A stretch of 39,768 nucleotides of DNA from Fuerstiella sp. (GTDB lineage: Bacteria > Planctomycetota > Planctomycetia > Planctomycetales > Planctomycetaceae), in assembly GCA_022447225.1 (NCBI GenBank), contig JAKVAZ010000015.1, positions 1 through 39,768 of the forward strand, written 5' to 3'. Below are positions 1 to 8,602 of this stretch, one piece after another (position 1 is the first letter of the stretch; each line of letters opens with the position of its first letter). The position numbers and the translations under genes were made by a program. Below the pieces are notes generated by a model. It ran no database searches, was not told where the DNA came from, and saw only the letters and a list, made by a program, of their open reading frames with translations.

Positions 1-90
1 TGGCCTGATTCACCCTGGCCTGATTCACCCTGGCCTGATTCACCCTGGCCTGATTCACCCTGGCCTGATTCACCCTGTCCCGATTCACCC
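1..90 (-). repeat. 15-bp tandem repeat encoding GESGQ
   Basis: The unit TGGCCTGATTCACCC occurs five times in a row from position 1, then once with two changes (TGTCCCGATTCACCC, 76-90). The array continues past the left edge. On the minus strand, in the frame of the gene above, each unit reads Gly-Glu-Ser-Gly-Gln. It is a coding minisatellite and likely varies in copy number. Confidence 0.95.
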
Positions 91-2240
91 TGTCCAGCTC
101 GATCATCGGCAGGCTGATTTTCTCCTTCGTTCCGTCCGTCCAGATCATTCGGCACTTGCTCACTCATCCGAGCATCTTGGCTTTGACCGTCCGACGCACG
201 ATTCGGATCATTCAGATACTCCTCGACAATCTTCTGAATTGCTTCTTCCTCATCCATCGGTTTTGTAAGTTTGGATTGAGTTCCGGATCCGTTATTTTCG
301 CCATCTTTGTCCTGGCTCTCAGGACCGCGTTCCGGGCGTCTCTCATCAAGACCATTAGTTTTCTGAGTCGTCGATGATGTCTCGTTCCCGAAACCTGTTT
401 GTGCGGATCCCGGTTGAGCCTCTTCCTGTGAATGCGGACCTGCTGCCTCACCGACATCCTCGTCTTTCGCAATTTCCGATGAATTATCTTCGTTTTCATT
501 ATCATTCCGCGTCTGATGCTCCTGACCACTATTTGCGACTCCGGATCCATCATCGGTCTGCTGATGATCTTCACGAAGATGTTTTAGCATTCGCTCCTGA
601 CGTTGCTGTACCGTTTTCAGTTCGTCCATCAACCGATCGGGACTGTCAGACTTCAGGACATGCAGTTTCTGACTCCGGGTCTGGGATGCCAGTCCCCGTG
701 GATAACGGTTATCCAAAGCGCGTACCACATAACTGACGACATCACCTGGCTGGAGGTCCAATGATGCCAGTTCAAAATCGTAGGTCCCTGACCAGGTTTT
801 CTGAAATCCAACGTCGTCCCCGTCAAAAACACGTTCCTCTCCGTGTTCGACCACCGACCCATTGACCGAGTAATTCAGCGTCAGCGACCGCAGCAGAAAA
901 TCCGGATCACTGGCGTAGATCAACATAGGCACTGTGGCATTCGCGGCTACATTCAAATCTCCTGAGGGATCTTTCACTTCGACTACCGGTAATGCGTCCG
1001 GCTGAATATTTACGGAATAGACGGTTGGCGACGGATCGCGGCTCCCCTGAGCATCCTGAACGGTAATGCGATAGAAACGAATCGGTTTGTCCAGGTCCAC
1101 TTCTATCAACTTGAATTGCGCGGTCAGCTCTTGGTCGCTCACTGTCATCGGGTGACGCGTCACATCTGCCTGAAAACTGCGATATGGACATAGTTCGACG
1201 GTAGAGTCGACAACCGGCACAGTGGCACCGGCAAAGACGGTAATGATTGTTCCTTCCCATACGTCGATATTCGGATTAACTGAGGTGTTGTCCGGCAACT
1301 GCATGTACTTTGGGTACTGATAGCGAAGCTCACGTACGGTCGCTGTGGGAGGCATATCAACCTCAATGGAGAACATGTCCGAACGCGCGTCTCCCGCCTG
1401 AATTACGTAGCTGGTGGGCTGTCGAATACCACGATGTTCATCACCCGTAATGACAGCAGTGTACCGGCCGTTTTCATCAACGGGTTCCATCGACAATTCC
1501 ACATCAAGATCGCGTCGATCTGCGGTGGTATACAACAGATGAACGGATTCAGGAATCACTCCTGAAATGTCCACCGTCACTGATACTCGCTCACCCAATG
1601 CGATGGTGACGTCTCCTGGCATCACATTGATAATTCGCGTTCGGGTCGCGACTTCCTGCCCCATCAGCGTCAGGGGGCGAAGCAGGCTTATTGGTTTGGG
1701 ACTAAGGACTGAATACACACAGGTGACAAGAACAAGCCCAAACAGAACAAGGCCCATTCGAATCAACCGGCTTCGATCAATGGCATCATCCAGACTCGTT
1801 TCAAGCAACTGAGTTCTAGCACGACCTGCAATCGTCCGTTGAACACGTTCGGAAGCACCCACACCGGCCTCCTGCAGATCAACAAGACTTAGCAACGCAC
1901 CACCGGACGATGAGGCTTTGTCCAAAGTTCTTGCGGCATACAACGCAGTCACTGATTTTGACAAAGGATGAACCAGGTGTCGCCATGCCAAAAACATGAC
2001 TCCAATCAACACCGCCATCAGGAAAGCTGCACGCGTCCACGGTGAAAAACCACCGGGAATCAGCCAGTGATCGGCTAACGTGAATCCCAGAACATAGCAG
2101 GTAAGTAGAATCCCGCAGGTAACCGCTGCAGTCACAACGTCCGTTGATCTGATTCGTCCCTGCGCAGCACTGATTTGGCGCACAATAAGCTCGTTGTCCC
2201 CTTGATCGCTGACTGAATCGGAAATCGTGGATGTAGACAT
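1..2240 (-). CDS. Large membrane protein, DUF4175-like, C-terminus cut by window edge
   Basis: An uninterrupted reading frame of about 746 codons runs from an ATG at 2240 to the left edge, so the C-terminus lies outside the window. Residues about 30-90 contain two hydrophobic segments, and a third lies near residues 158-173. A long extracytoplasmic part with beta-type sequence follows. From about residue 525 the protein becomes acidic and rich in Gln, Glu, Asp, Ser and Gly, ending in GESGQ repeats. The N-terminal layout (helix pair, linker, third helix, then a long disordered Gln/Gly-rich tail) resembles DUF4175-type proteins, which in planctomycetes often sit near MoxR/DUF58 genes. That assignment is from pattern memory only. 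The start has just a weak GGA upstream. That the frame is real is secure; the function is unknown. Confidence 0.8.
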   Translation of the reverse strand, partial: MSTSTISDSVSDQGDNELIVRQISAAQGRIRSTDVVTAAVTCGILLTCYVLGFTLADHWLIPGGFSPWTRAAFLMAVLIGVMFLAWRHLVHPLSKSVTALYAARTLDKASSSGGALLSLVDLQEAGVGASERVQRTIAGRARTQLLETSLDDAIDRSRLIRMGLVLFGLVLVTCVYSVLSPKPISLLRPLTLMGQEVATRTRIINVMPGDVTIALGERVSVTVDISGVIPESVHLLYTTADRRDLDVELSMEPVDENGRYTAVITGDEHRGIRQPTSYVIQAGDARSDMFSIEVDMPPTATVRELRYQYPKYMQLPDNTSVNPNIDVWEGTIITVFAGATVPVVDSTVELCPYRSFQADVTRHPMTVSDQELTAQFKLIEVDLDKPIRFYRITVQDAQGSRDPSPTVYSVNIQPDALPVVEVKDPSGDLNVAANATVPMLIYASDPDFLLRSLTLNYSVNGSVVEHGEERVFDGDDVGFQKTWSGTYDFELASLDLQPGDVVSYVVRALDNRYPRGLASQTRSQKLHVLKSDSPDRLMDELKTVQQRQERMLKHLREDHQQTDDGSGVANSGQEHQTRNDNENEDNSSEIAKDEDVGEAAGPHSQEEAQPGSAQTGFGNETSSTTQKTNGLDERRPERGPESQDKDGENNGSGTQSKLTKPMDEEEAIQKIVEEYLNDPNRASDGQSQDARMSEQVPNDLDGRNEGENQPADDRAGQGESGQGESGQGESGQGESGQGESGQGESG

Positions 2241-3272
2241 GGCAATATCCGTCAGATAATCAGACAAGACGTGAACAACTGAGTCCCGGGGTCGTAAGTC
2301 ATCAGCTCAGTACCATTGGGCTTACTGCCTGTGAAAACACAGTAGAACCAGACTGTTCGATTTCCTCAGACGCGCTACGTTTTCTGTCCCGGCTGGAGCC
2401 ACTATTCCGGGAAATACGCACAACTGGTGTAAATTATATCGGTTGCAGCCATCTACAAAGCATAATTGAATCTAAAACGGTGACCCAACTGAACAACGCT
2501 GCGTGATGAACCGAAACGACCAGGTGTCCAGGCCTCCGACTGTTGGGCGGACGGCTTGCCATGTCGACTCAATTCGCAGTTTTGAGAGAACTGGAAACCG
2601 AATCAATCGACTCTCTAACGGACCGGTATTGCTGCCGTCAACAGTCAGTGAACAACACCGTCGCACAGCGGCCTTCTCCTGAAGTCTTTCGCTGTACAGG
2701 TCACTGCCCGCTTCAATGTGGAGCCCTCGGAATCTGAGCAAACCCCTCACCGACATAGAAATCCGGGTAACCGACACTCGCAACCCACTGGAGTTACTTC
2801 AAAAGAGGCGTTCATTCACAAAGGATACCGTTCCCAGCCCTGCAATCTGCGGCAGTCCGCGATATTCCCCTGGCTTCAGCACAAAGCAGGTCTTCCGCTA
2901 CCTGATTCGTTACCCGGAAAAAGACACTTCCCCGTCACGCCGAAGGATGATGACAGTTGTTCCGACAACACCTCGATTATACCGAGTAGTGTGTAACGAC
3001 CGTCCCCATGACCATTACCGAAAACTACCACCTCATCACGGTCATCATGGAATAAAACGAGGATTCTGCAAAGGGGAATAACCAACGCCATCTGGTTTTA
3101 ATTGGGCGTCAACGGTGGTGAGACACGCCTGTTTGACAAACACATGAGCTATTCATGCCTGGCCGATGGCGTCCGGTAATTCCTGGTTAAAAATCCAGGT
3201 AGTCTTTTACGGAATCGTGTTCCTGTATTGGTTTTACAGGAGTTTGTCGTGTGTGGTCGGCACTGACCTCGT
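2241..3272. other. Intergenic stretch without a convincing gene
   Basis: About 1 kb separates two minus-strand genes. Several short frames cross it on both strands, but none has a Shine-Dalgarno, a recognisable motif or convincing composition. The least unlikely is a minus-strand frame at 2876-3091 (71 codons), which I do not call. Two small hairpins lie just beyond the stop of the propeller gene (CCTGG/CCAGG at 3182-3199 and CCTGTA/TACAGG at 3222-3240). They could end that transcript but have no clear U-tract. Confidence 0.5.
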
Positions 3273-4553
3273 TTACTCACTGCGGACGCCGGCATCTTCC
3301 GAATCAACGTCATTATCATTGAACGGCACGTCAATATTGAGCGGCTGCTCGTCCGGCCGTTGGTGATAGGTGGCAAAATCACTGCCGATCGGTTTGAGGC
3401 AAATCAACTCACCGGCTTCCGATGCCAGATAGATGCGATCGGTCACCGAGTTTTGAAGGTGGACGCTGTAGCCGCGCATCGGCGCCCGTCCGTCCACACC
3501 TGCCGTAGCTGTCGACACGGCCACGATTCTTCGATTGCGATCCACGCCATAGAGATGATCACCAGCGACACCGACCAGTGATTCCACGCCGGGTACAAAC
3601 CAGCGTTCTGTTGCCCCAATACTGTCATCAATCTGTTCGTAATCCCCCGATCGTGTCGAAACACATGCAACCCCCGCAGCATCCATAACCAGATACACAT
3701 GGTGCCCTACAATCAGTGGCTGCAGTGAGACACGTCGCTCAAGAGGCAGATACCATGCAAGTGATCCCCGGGTCAGATCGAAGCTGAAGAGATTGCGATC
3801 TTTTGTTGCAACAACAATCGCTCGTCTTTCGCTGTGGTGATCCACCGCCAGCGGAGCGGAAGGCGGTCCATTCAGAAATTCCTGGTAATAACTGATACCG
3901 GCAGGCGAAACGGCATGCAAGTTTCTCGACGTAGTGCCAAAAGCAATCACGTTTTCTGTCGCTACCGGCGGATATTCTACTCGTTCGTTGGCAGCCCAGC
4001 GCCACAAATAAGGCCGAGCTACCCCCGGTGGTAAGGTCTCATAGCGAGACAGGTGAATCAGGGTCTTGATAGAGAACCCATAAATTGTCCTGTTACTCAC
4101 CGGTATATAGACAGTTGAATCACCAATCGCCGGAGCCGCCGATGGATGTCGGGCAAGTCGGTACCTGAACATTTCCTCTCCCGTAAATTTGTCGAGAGCG
4201 AATACATCCGGACCGGAAACAATCACAACGAGGTCAGCATTAGACACCGCCGGCATCGAATGAGCATCATTGCGACCGACCTGCCGAACCCACATCCTGC
4301 GTCCCACTTCGGCGTTGAATGCTGAAACAACGCCCCCCGAAGACTGCACATACACAAGATCTTCGTCATTCGTGAGGTAACGAATCGTGTCCCTGGAAGG
4401 GTCCAGCACGGCCTGACCGGACCAGTTCAACTGCAGACCGATCCGTTCCAGTTCGGCAGCACTCGGGGGAACGGCCGCCTCCACTGAAATGGCAATGTTC
4501 AGCGACAGCACAACGATGACGACATTCAGAGTACGACTGAGAATCTGCAACAT
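3273..4553 (-). CDS. Secreted PQQ-like beta-propeller repeat protein
   Basis: The product is about 426 residues from the chosen ATG at 4553. That start places a signal peptide (MLQILSRTLNVVIVVLSLNI, cleavage probably after VEA) at the very N-terminus. The longer frame from 4646 would bury it behind 31 polar residues. The mature part has repeated blade-like units with the pattern VYVxxxxGxVxAFxxxxGxxxW, as in 'GGVVSAFNAEVGRRMW', 'GPDVFALDKFTGEEMFRYR' and 'RNLFSFDLTRGSLAWYL'. This is typical of PQQ-like/BamB-type seven- or eight-bladed propellers. An acidic tail closes the protein. No quinoprotein catalytic residues are evident, so a structural or binding role outside the cytoplasm is more likely than PQQ-dependent dehydrogenase activity. 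It stands alone, with more than 300 bp to either neighbour. Confidence 0.82.
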   Translation of the reverse strand: MLQILSRTLNVVIVVLSLNIAISVEAAVPPSAAELERIGLQLNWSGQAVLDPSRDTIRYLTNDEDLVYVQSSGGVVSAFNAEVGRRMWVRQVGRNDAHSMPAVSNADLVVIVSGPDVFALDKFTGEEMFRYRLARHPSAAPAIGDSTVYIPVSNRTIYGFSIKTLIHLSRYETLPPGVARPYLWRWAANERVEYPPVATENVIAFGTTSRNLHAVSPAGISYYQEFLNGPPSAPLAVDHHSERRAIVVATKDRNLFSFDLTRGSLAWYLPLERRVSLQPLIVGHHVYLVMDAAGVACVSTRSGDYEQIDDSIGATERWFVPGVESLVGVAGDHLYGVDRNRRIVAVSTATAGVDGRAPMRGYSVHLQNSVTDRIYLASEAGELICLKPIGSDFATYHQRPDEQPLNIDVPFNDNDVDSEDAGVRSE

Positions 4554-4878
4554 GGAAATGAATTCCGGTGTTCCTGGATTGTCGGAGAGGGCGTTCTGGC
4601 TCTTAAGAATGAGCCGGAGATACAACTGTTCTTTATACTCGACCAATTTAACCTTGTCTGAAAAGTGAACTCCAGAACGTAACCCCCGGAATCAGCAGCA
4701 TCTGCCGAAACAACGCGTCAAGTGACAGCTCTGGAATACTCTTTGTGTTACTTCAAAACACCGAAAACGTCAGATCTTCACCAAACGCTGCCATTCCAAC
4801 ATGATTCCGCACGCAGCTGTGACCGTGCCTACGGTACGCTTTAACGAGTTTCAGGGAATCCACTTACGTTACACATGA
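4554..4878. other. Intergenic region upstream of the propeller gene
   Basis: These 325 bp separate the propeller start from the stop of the upstream enolase-superfamily gene. The stretch should contain the propeller promoter. I see no strong hairpin, no clear -35/-10 pair and no small gene in it. Confidence 0.4.
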
Positions 4879-6279
4879 TCAGGACGGGTTTCTGACGACA
4901 CTGTCGATCCGGCTGGTTGTAGTGCGGAAACCGAGACCGTGGTCAACAAGTTGGCTGGTATCAACGGTTCCATCAGAAATTTCAAATAATCCCGGATACA
5001 AACGGGCCCATTCTGCGTTGGGTGCAGGGCAATACTGTCGGGCATTGCCCTCAATCGCAGAGATACCCGGAATTCGGGAGGCCAGACTGCATGATTGCAG
5101 CCACGACAATCCAGGACACGTTAGATCCTGAACACAAAGAAACATTCCAAACTTTTGTGCAGCCGAAGCGGCCAACAGAGATTCAGAAAGCCCTTTGCAG
5201 GCCTTAAGAGCAACTCCCGAATAGCCCAATTCACGGCACACCAGCAGCGAATCGTAGTCAACCAGAGCCTCATCGATCACAACCGGTTTCACCTTTGCCA
5301 CATCGTGCATTCGTACCGCCGATGCTGACTGCAGATCACGGCTGGTCGGCTGTTCAATGTACTGAATTCGTTCAAAAGCCAGTGGACGTTGGTCGCAGAC
5401 ACACTTCAGGAACTCAAGTACGTACTCAGCGGATTCACATTTTTCGTTAAAATCGCAACTGTAATACCACTGATCACAACCTCGACCCTGCTGAACCTCA
5501 ACGGAAATGCTCTCCACCGCAACCACGCGGCTAACATCCCAGTCCAGATCATCACCGCTGAGTTTGATCTTAAGATGTGTCAGGCCGTCAGCAGCGATCC
5601 AGTCTCCGAGTGCATGAGGCAGTCCGTCCGCTGTCAGACCGGTTGTCTCGGCGGGACTAAGCGGATCCAGTGCTCCGACAAGATGGTACAGCGGTAATCG
5701 TGGTGTCGGTTCACGACGAGTATATTGATCGGGAAATTCTCCACCAAAGCGATCGTCCAGATAAAAACTGAGGTCATCGTTAAGGTAATCAGCCGACAGC
5801 AGGTTAAAGCAGCAGTTACGGTGAACTCGCCCGTAGGCGTCATGCAGTGCGGCATCGATGGAACTAGCAGCTACCAGCTGCGCGAGGACCGGAAGAGTCT
5901 CCACCAGTCCCATAACTCGCCCCACCTGACCAGCCTGATGTCCGAATTCAGCTCCGACAGCATACTGAATTTCAAGTGGATGTCCGTAGTCAGGAAAGCC
6001 GGCAAACAATTCCGCCACGTCTTCCGCATACTGCATCATTGCGCGCTCACGGTCCACCACGGCTGTCACTTCTGACGGCCAGGCCCAGACATTGCCAACC
6101 GGCATACTTCCATAGCCGGTCGCTCTACGACCATCACGAGTTTCCACACGTACAGCAGCGTTAATCAGTTTTGTTTCATTGATAGTACGACCGCCAAATT
6201 TCAACGGAAGACGAAACTCCACCGGCTCAAAGGTGACTGAACTTTCAATGATCCGCACGTCGGTAGTCTTAAAGGACAT
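4879..6279 (-). CDS. Enolase-superfamily enzyme (muconate lactonizing / racemase-epimerase type)
   Basis: This 466-residue protein carries the full catalytic set of the MLE-like enolase subgroup. It has the KxK motif in 'LKIKLSGDD' (K237, K239). The three Mg2+ ligands are D276 ('CDFNEK'), E309 ('YIEQP') and D336/E337 ('VVIDEAL'). A second catalytic lysine is K359 ('VALKACKG'). The N-terminal capping domain covers about residues 1-150. Such enzymes abstract the proton alpha to a carboxylate and act as racemases, epimerases, cycloisomerases or OSB synthases; the substrate cannot be read from the sequence. The protein is longer than the usual 350-400 residues, with inserts around 165-215. The gene is 63 bp downstream of the ATP-grasp gene on the same strand, so the two are probably co-transcribed. 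The pair is divergent from fae, which suggests a role in C1-cofactor metabolism, but that is inference. Confidence 0.85.
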   Translation of the reverse strand: MSFKTTDVRIIESSVTFEPVEFRLPLKFGGRTINETKLINAAVRVETRDGRRATGYGSMPVGNVWAWPSEVTAVVDRERAMMQYAEDVAELFAGFPDYGHPLEIQYAVGAEFGHQAGQVGRVMGLVETLPVLAQLVAASSIDAALHDAYGRVHRNCCFNLLSADYLNDDLSFYLDDRFGGEFPDQYTRREPTPRLPLYHLVGALDPLSPAETTGLTADGLPHALGDWIAADGLTHLKIKLSGDDLDWDVSRVVAVESISVEVQQGRGCDQWYYSCDFNEKCESAEYVLEFLKCVCDQRPLAFERIQYIEQPTSRDLQSASAVRMHDVAKVKPVVIDEALVDYDSLLVCRELGYSGVALKACKGLSESLLAASAAQKFGMFLCVQDLTCPGLSWLQSCSLASRIPGISAIEGNARQYCPAPNAEWARLYPGLFEISDGTVDTSQLVDHGLGFRTTTSRIDSVVRNPS

Positions 6280-6342
6280 CGTTAAAATCCACAGCGGAAA
6301 CCGGGAAGAACGGCAAATCTGGCCCAGAACCGCAGGATAAAA

Positions 6343-7614
6343 TCAACTTGCCGTATTGTCGCTGAGCAAAGATTGTTCGAAAAGGCAGACATGTCGAATC
6401 GCTGTTGCGGACGTATTGACACCTCTGACTCCTGTGTACTCGGACAGGATTTCATTGAGTTTTATGTCGCCCGAATGTCCCGTGTCCGTTTTCCATTTGG
6501 AACCATACTTTTGCAAGACATGATAGACGGAACAGAAGGGCGTTCCGGCCGAAAGCCTTCCAATCGAAGGAATATCAGCAAGCCACGACTGCCGGGATCT
6601 TTGGTGATCAAAGAACCGGCGAAATCTAAGCAGTCGGTTTACGTCGGTGTCCGTAACAACGCGATCGCGTCTCAGATAAACGATCAGCCTCGCGACAGCC
6701 TGATTCCGGATGATGTCCTGTGACCGCGTCGTACAACGGATCTGATCACCACTGTACGCAGCCAGATGACGCTGAAGAACAGACAGGCTGTCCCGTCCAA
6801 AATCATACAATTCGTGAGATGCTGTAATGCGGGGATTAACTTCAATTAACCAGACGTCGGCGGCATTGACCACGAAATCAGCACCAAATATCCCGCCAAT
6901 GCCCGCCTCACTGATTCGTTGTCCCACACGACGCAGGATTGCACGCGTCTGAACTGGAAGTTGGACCGGCCCCACAGTACCACAAAACTGGAATCCGGTT
7001 CCACCAAGTTCCGGTTCACCGGTGATCTGGATACATGTCCCCAGCATGTGTGTGATTCCATCTTGGCAATGGTAAAGGGCAGAGACCGAGAGACCAGTCA
7101 CACAACGCTGCCGATACTCATTCCTGCCGATCTGACATCCAGGATCAAACCTTCGAATGTTCACGCCTCCCGACCCGTACTTCGGCTTGACCAGCCAGTC
7201 CCCCTCCTCTGTACGTCTGTGTCTGTCCGCTGAATGGACCACGATATCGGGGACATCGCATCCGGAGCCCTGAACCAGTGATTTCAATCCAGGTGGTGAA
7301 CGGAATCGCTGCAGGTGGTCCACGGTGACGCCGTACACCGGTCTCTGATCCGCCAGGCATCGCAGTACCTGCGGATGATTTTCAAGTCCGCCGGTCCAGA
7401 TCAGAGGAATATCAGACGACAGATCCTCAATCACCCCTGGAATCGACGAGAACTGCTCAATTCGTCTGGCTGTCGCACAACCACGGTTACGCAGCGTTAA
7501 CTGCAAATCGGCATCGCCAAACATATCCACGCAGCACGGGGTCAGCCCCGCAGCGACAGCAGACTCGGCAAGACTCCTCACACTCGCCCCGGCCAAAATC
7601 ACTGAGTTCGTCAT
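6343..7614 (-). CDS. ATP-grasp carboxylate-amine ligase-like protein next to fae
   Basis: The product has 423 residues. The N-terminal Rossmann-like part (residues 1-100, 'SVILAGASVRSLAESAV') precedes an ATP-grasp fold. That fold shows the ATP-binding lysine strand 'WLVKPKYGSGG' (about 140-150) and the metal-binding strand 'WLIEVNPRITAS' (about 255-266, with Glu and Asn). ATP-grasp enzymes join a carboxylate, through an acyl phosphate, to an amine or similar nucleophile. Methylotrophic bacteria carry ATP-grasp ORFs beside fae/mch that are linked to tetrahydromethanopterin or methanofuran cofactors. The divergent fae gene here points to the same context, although the precise substrate is not known. 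An AGGGG Shine-Dalgarno lies 5 nt before the ATG at 7614. The enolase-superfamily gene follows on the same strand. Confidence 0.83.
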   Translation of the reverse strand: MTNSVILAGASVRSLAESAVAAGLTPCCVDMFGDADLQLTLRNRGCATARRIEQFSSIPGVIEDLSSDIPLIWTGGLENHPQVLRCLADQRPVYGVTVDHLQRFRSPPGLKSLVQGSGCDVPDIVVHSADRHRRTEEGDWLVKPKYGSGGVNIRRFDPGCQIGRNEYRQRCVTGLSVSALYHCQDGITHMLGTCIQITGEPELGGTGFQFCGTVGPVQLPVQTRAILRRVGQRISEAGIGGIFGADFVVNAADVWLIEVNPRITASHELYDFGRDSLSVLQRHLAAYSGDQIRCTTRSQDIIRNQAVARLIVYLRRDRVVTDTDVNRLLRFRRFFDHQRSRQSWLADIPSIGRLSAGTPFCSVYHVLQKYGSKWKTDTGHSGDIKLNEILSEYTGVRGVNTSATAIRHVCLFEQSLLSDNTAS

Positions 7615-7686
7615 GAATCCCCTGAATTACGGGTCTCTATCATCATTTAGAATTGTAACCACCGCTTGGATTGACCTCCTGAGTTG

Positions 7687-7794
7687 AATCACAGGGTGAA
7701 AATCGCGATGCTGTGGTTCTACGGAAGCTTTAGCTTCGGGCGCAGGTGCGTTCCGACCAAAGCTGTTTTTTGATCGCAGGGCGGCTTTTGCCGC
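7687..7794 (+). ncRNA. Candidate structured 5' leader of fae
   Basis: The interval between the divergent ATP-grasp gene and fae holds three consecutive hairpins on the fae strand. P1 pairs AATCACAG (7687-7694) with CTGTGGTT (7711-7718), 8 bp with one wobble. P2 is GAAGC-TTTA-GCTTC (7724-7737). P3 is GCGGC-TTTT-GCCGC (7781-7794). The P1 loop contains GCGAT (7705-7709), which could pair with ATCGC (7773-7777) as a pseudoknot. This compact order is what one expects of a cis-regulatory leader. I do not recognise a known riboswitch class. Covariation is untested, so this remains a candidate. Confidence 0.4.
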
Positions 7795-7860
7795 AGACAG
7801 GTACGCCGATGGATAAACCGTCGACTTATCTGACAGGTCTTGTTTCAAAGGAAAATTGGA

Positions 7861-8358
7861 ATGTCGATGTACGTTGGCGAATCTCTCGTCGGTGATGGCA
7901 ATGAAGTCGCTCATATCGATCTATTGATCGGTGACAAGAGCGGTCCCGTTGGAGTCGCCTTCGCAAATGCTCTGGCTGACCAAAAAATGGGTCACAGTAA
8001 TCTCTTGGCTGTGATGACACCCAATGTGGCTGTCAAGCCATCAACCGTAATGATCACTAAGGTGACGATTAAAGGAGCCCGTCAGGCTGTCCAAATGTTC
8101 GGTCCGGCTCAAAAAGCCGTTGCTGATGCCGTGGCCGACTGCGTCAAATCCGGCGTGATTCCAAAAGATCAGTGTGACAATCTGTGCATCGTCTGCGGAG
8201 TGTTCATTCATTGGCAGGCTGAAGATGACAAGAAGATCTATGAATACAACTACGCGGCCACTAAAGAGTCCATTGAACGCGCCATGAAGAACGAGCCAAC
8301 AGCGGACGACATGCTTGGACAGCGTGAGACCGCCGAACACCCGTTCTATCAAGGTTGA
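7861..8358 (+). CDS. fae: Formaldehyde-activating enzyme (5,6,7,8-tetrahydromethanopterin hydro-lyase)
   Basis: Fae condenses formaldehyde with tetrahydromethanopterin to methylene-H4MPT in the cytoplasm. This is the entry step of the H4MPT-linked formaldehyde oxidation pathway found in methylotrophs and many planctomycetes. The 165-residue product begins 'MSMYVGESLVGDGNEVAHID', the family's hallmark, with the catalytic His at residue 18. 'SGPVGVAFANAL', 'HSNLLAVMTPN' and 'KPSTVMITKVTIKG' are also family-typical. I chose the ATG at 7861, which has an AAAGGA Shine-Dalgarno 8 nt upstream; a TTG at 7840 would add seven unconserved residues. Length is normal for a stand-alone bacterial Fae. The gene has its own leader region and ends in a strong hairpin, so it is probably monocistronic. 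It is divergent from the ATP-grasp/enolase-type pair. Confidence 0.95.
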   Translation: MSMYVGESLVGDGNEVAHIDLLIGDKSGPVGVAFANALADQKMGHSNLLAVMTPNVAVKPSTVMITKVTIKGARQAVQMFGPAQKAVADAVADCVKSGVIPKDQCDNLCIVCGVFIHWQAEDDKKIYEYNYAATKESIERAMKNEPTADDMLGQRETAEHPFYQG

Positions 8359-8537
8359 GACAGTCGAACGGAATCTAGATTCGATGCGGATGAATTTCAC
8401 GTTGAAGATCACCGCCGGCATTGTCGGAATCACTGTGATCTGTTGCGAACAGATTATCGTCTTCTAGTTCGCTGCTCCGCCAGGGTCGTCCGCGGTCCGG
8501 GCAGAAACAGCGGCAACAACACCGTTCAGTCAAAACA

Positions 8538-8569
8538 AACAGCCCGACCGGCTATCCGGCCGGGCTGTT
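8538..8569. terminator. Strong hairpin between convergent fae and kinase genes
   Basis: AACAGCCCG (8538-8546) pairs perfectly with CGGGCTGTT (8561-8569). An A/C mismatch and a further CCGG/CCGG pairing surround a CTAT loop. Because the arms begin AAC and end GTT, the hairpin can end transcripts from both directions. No long U-tract follows on either strand. Its place between two convergent genes supports a shared terminator. Confidence 0.75.
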
Positions 8570-8602
8570 GCATTATGTAAAACCCACGTTCAATGCCAAC
8601 TT

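Noticed and set aside
2472-3091. Several 60-120 codon frames on both strands before the propeller gene
   Set aside because: They overlap one another, lack start signals and motifs, and have composition typical of non-coding DNA.
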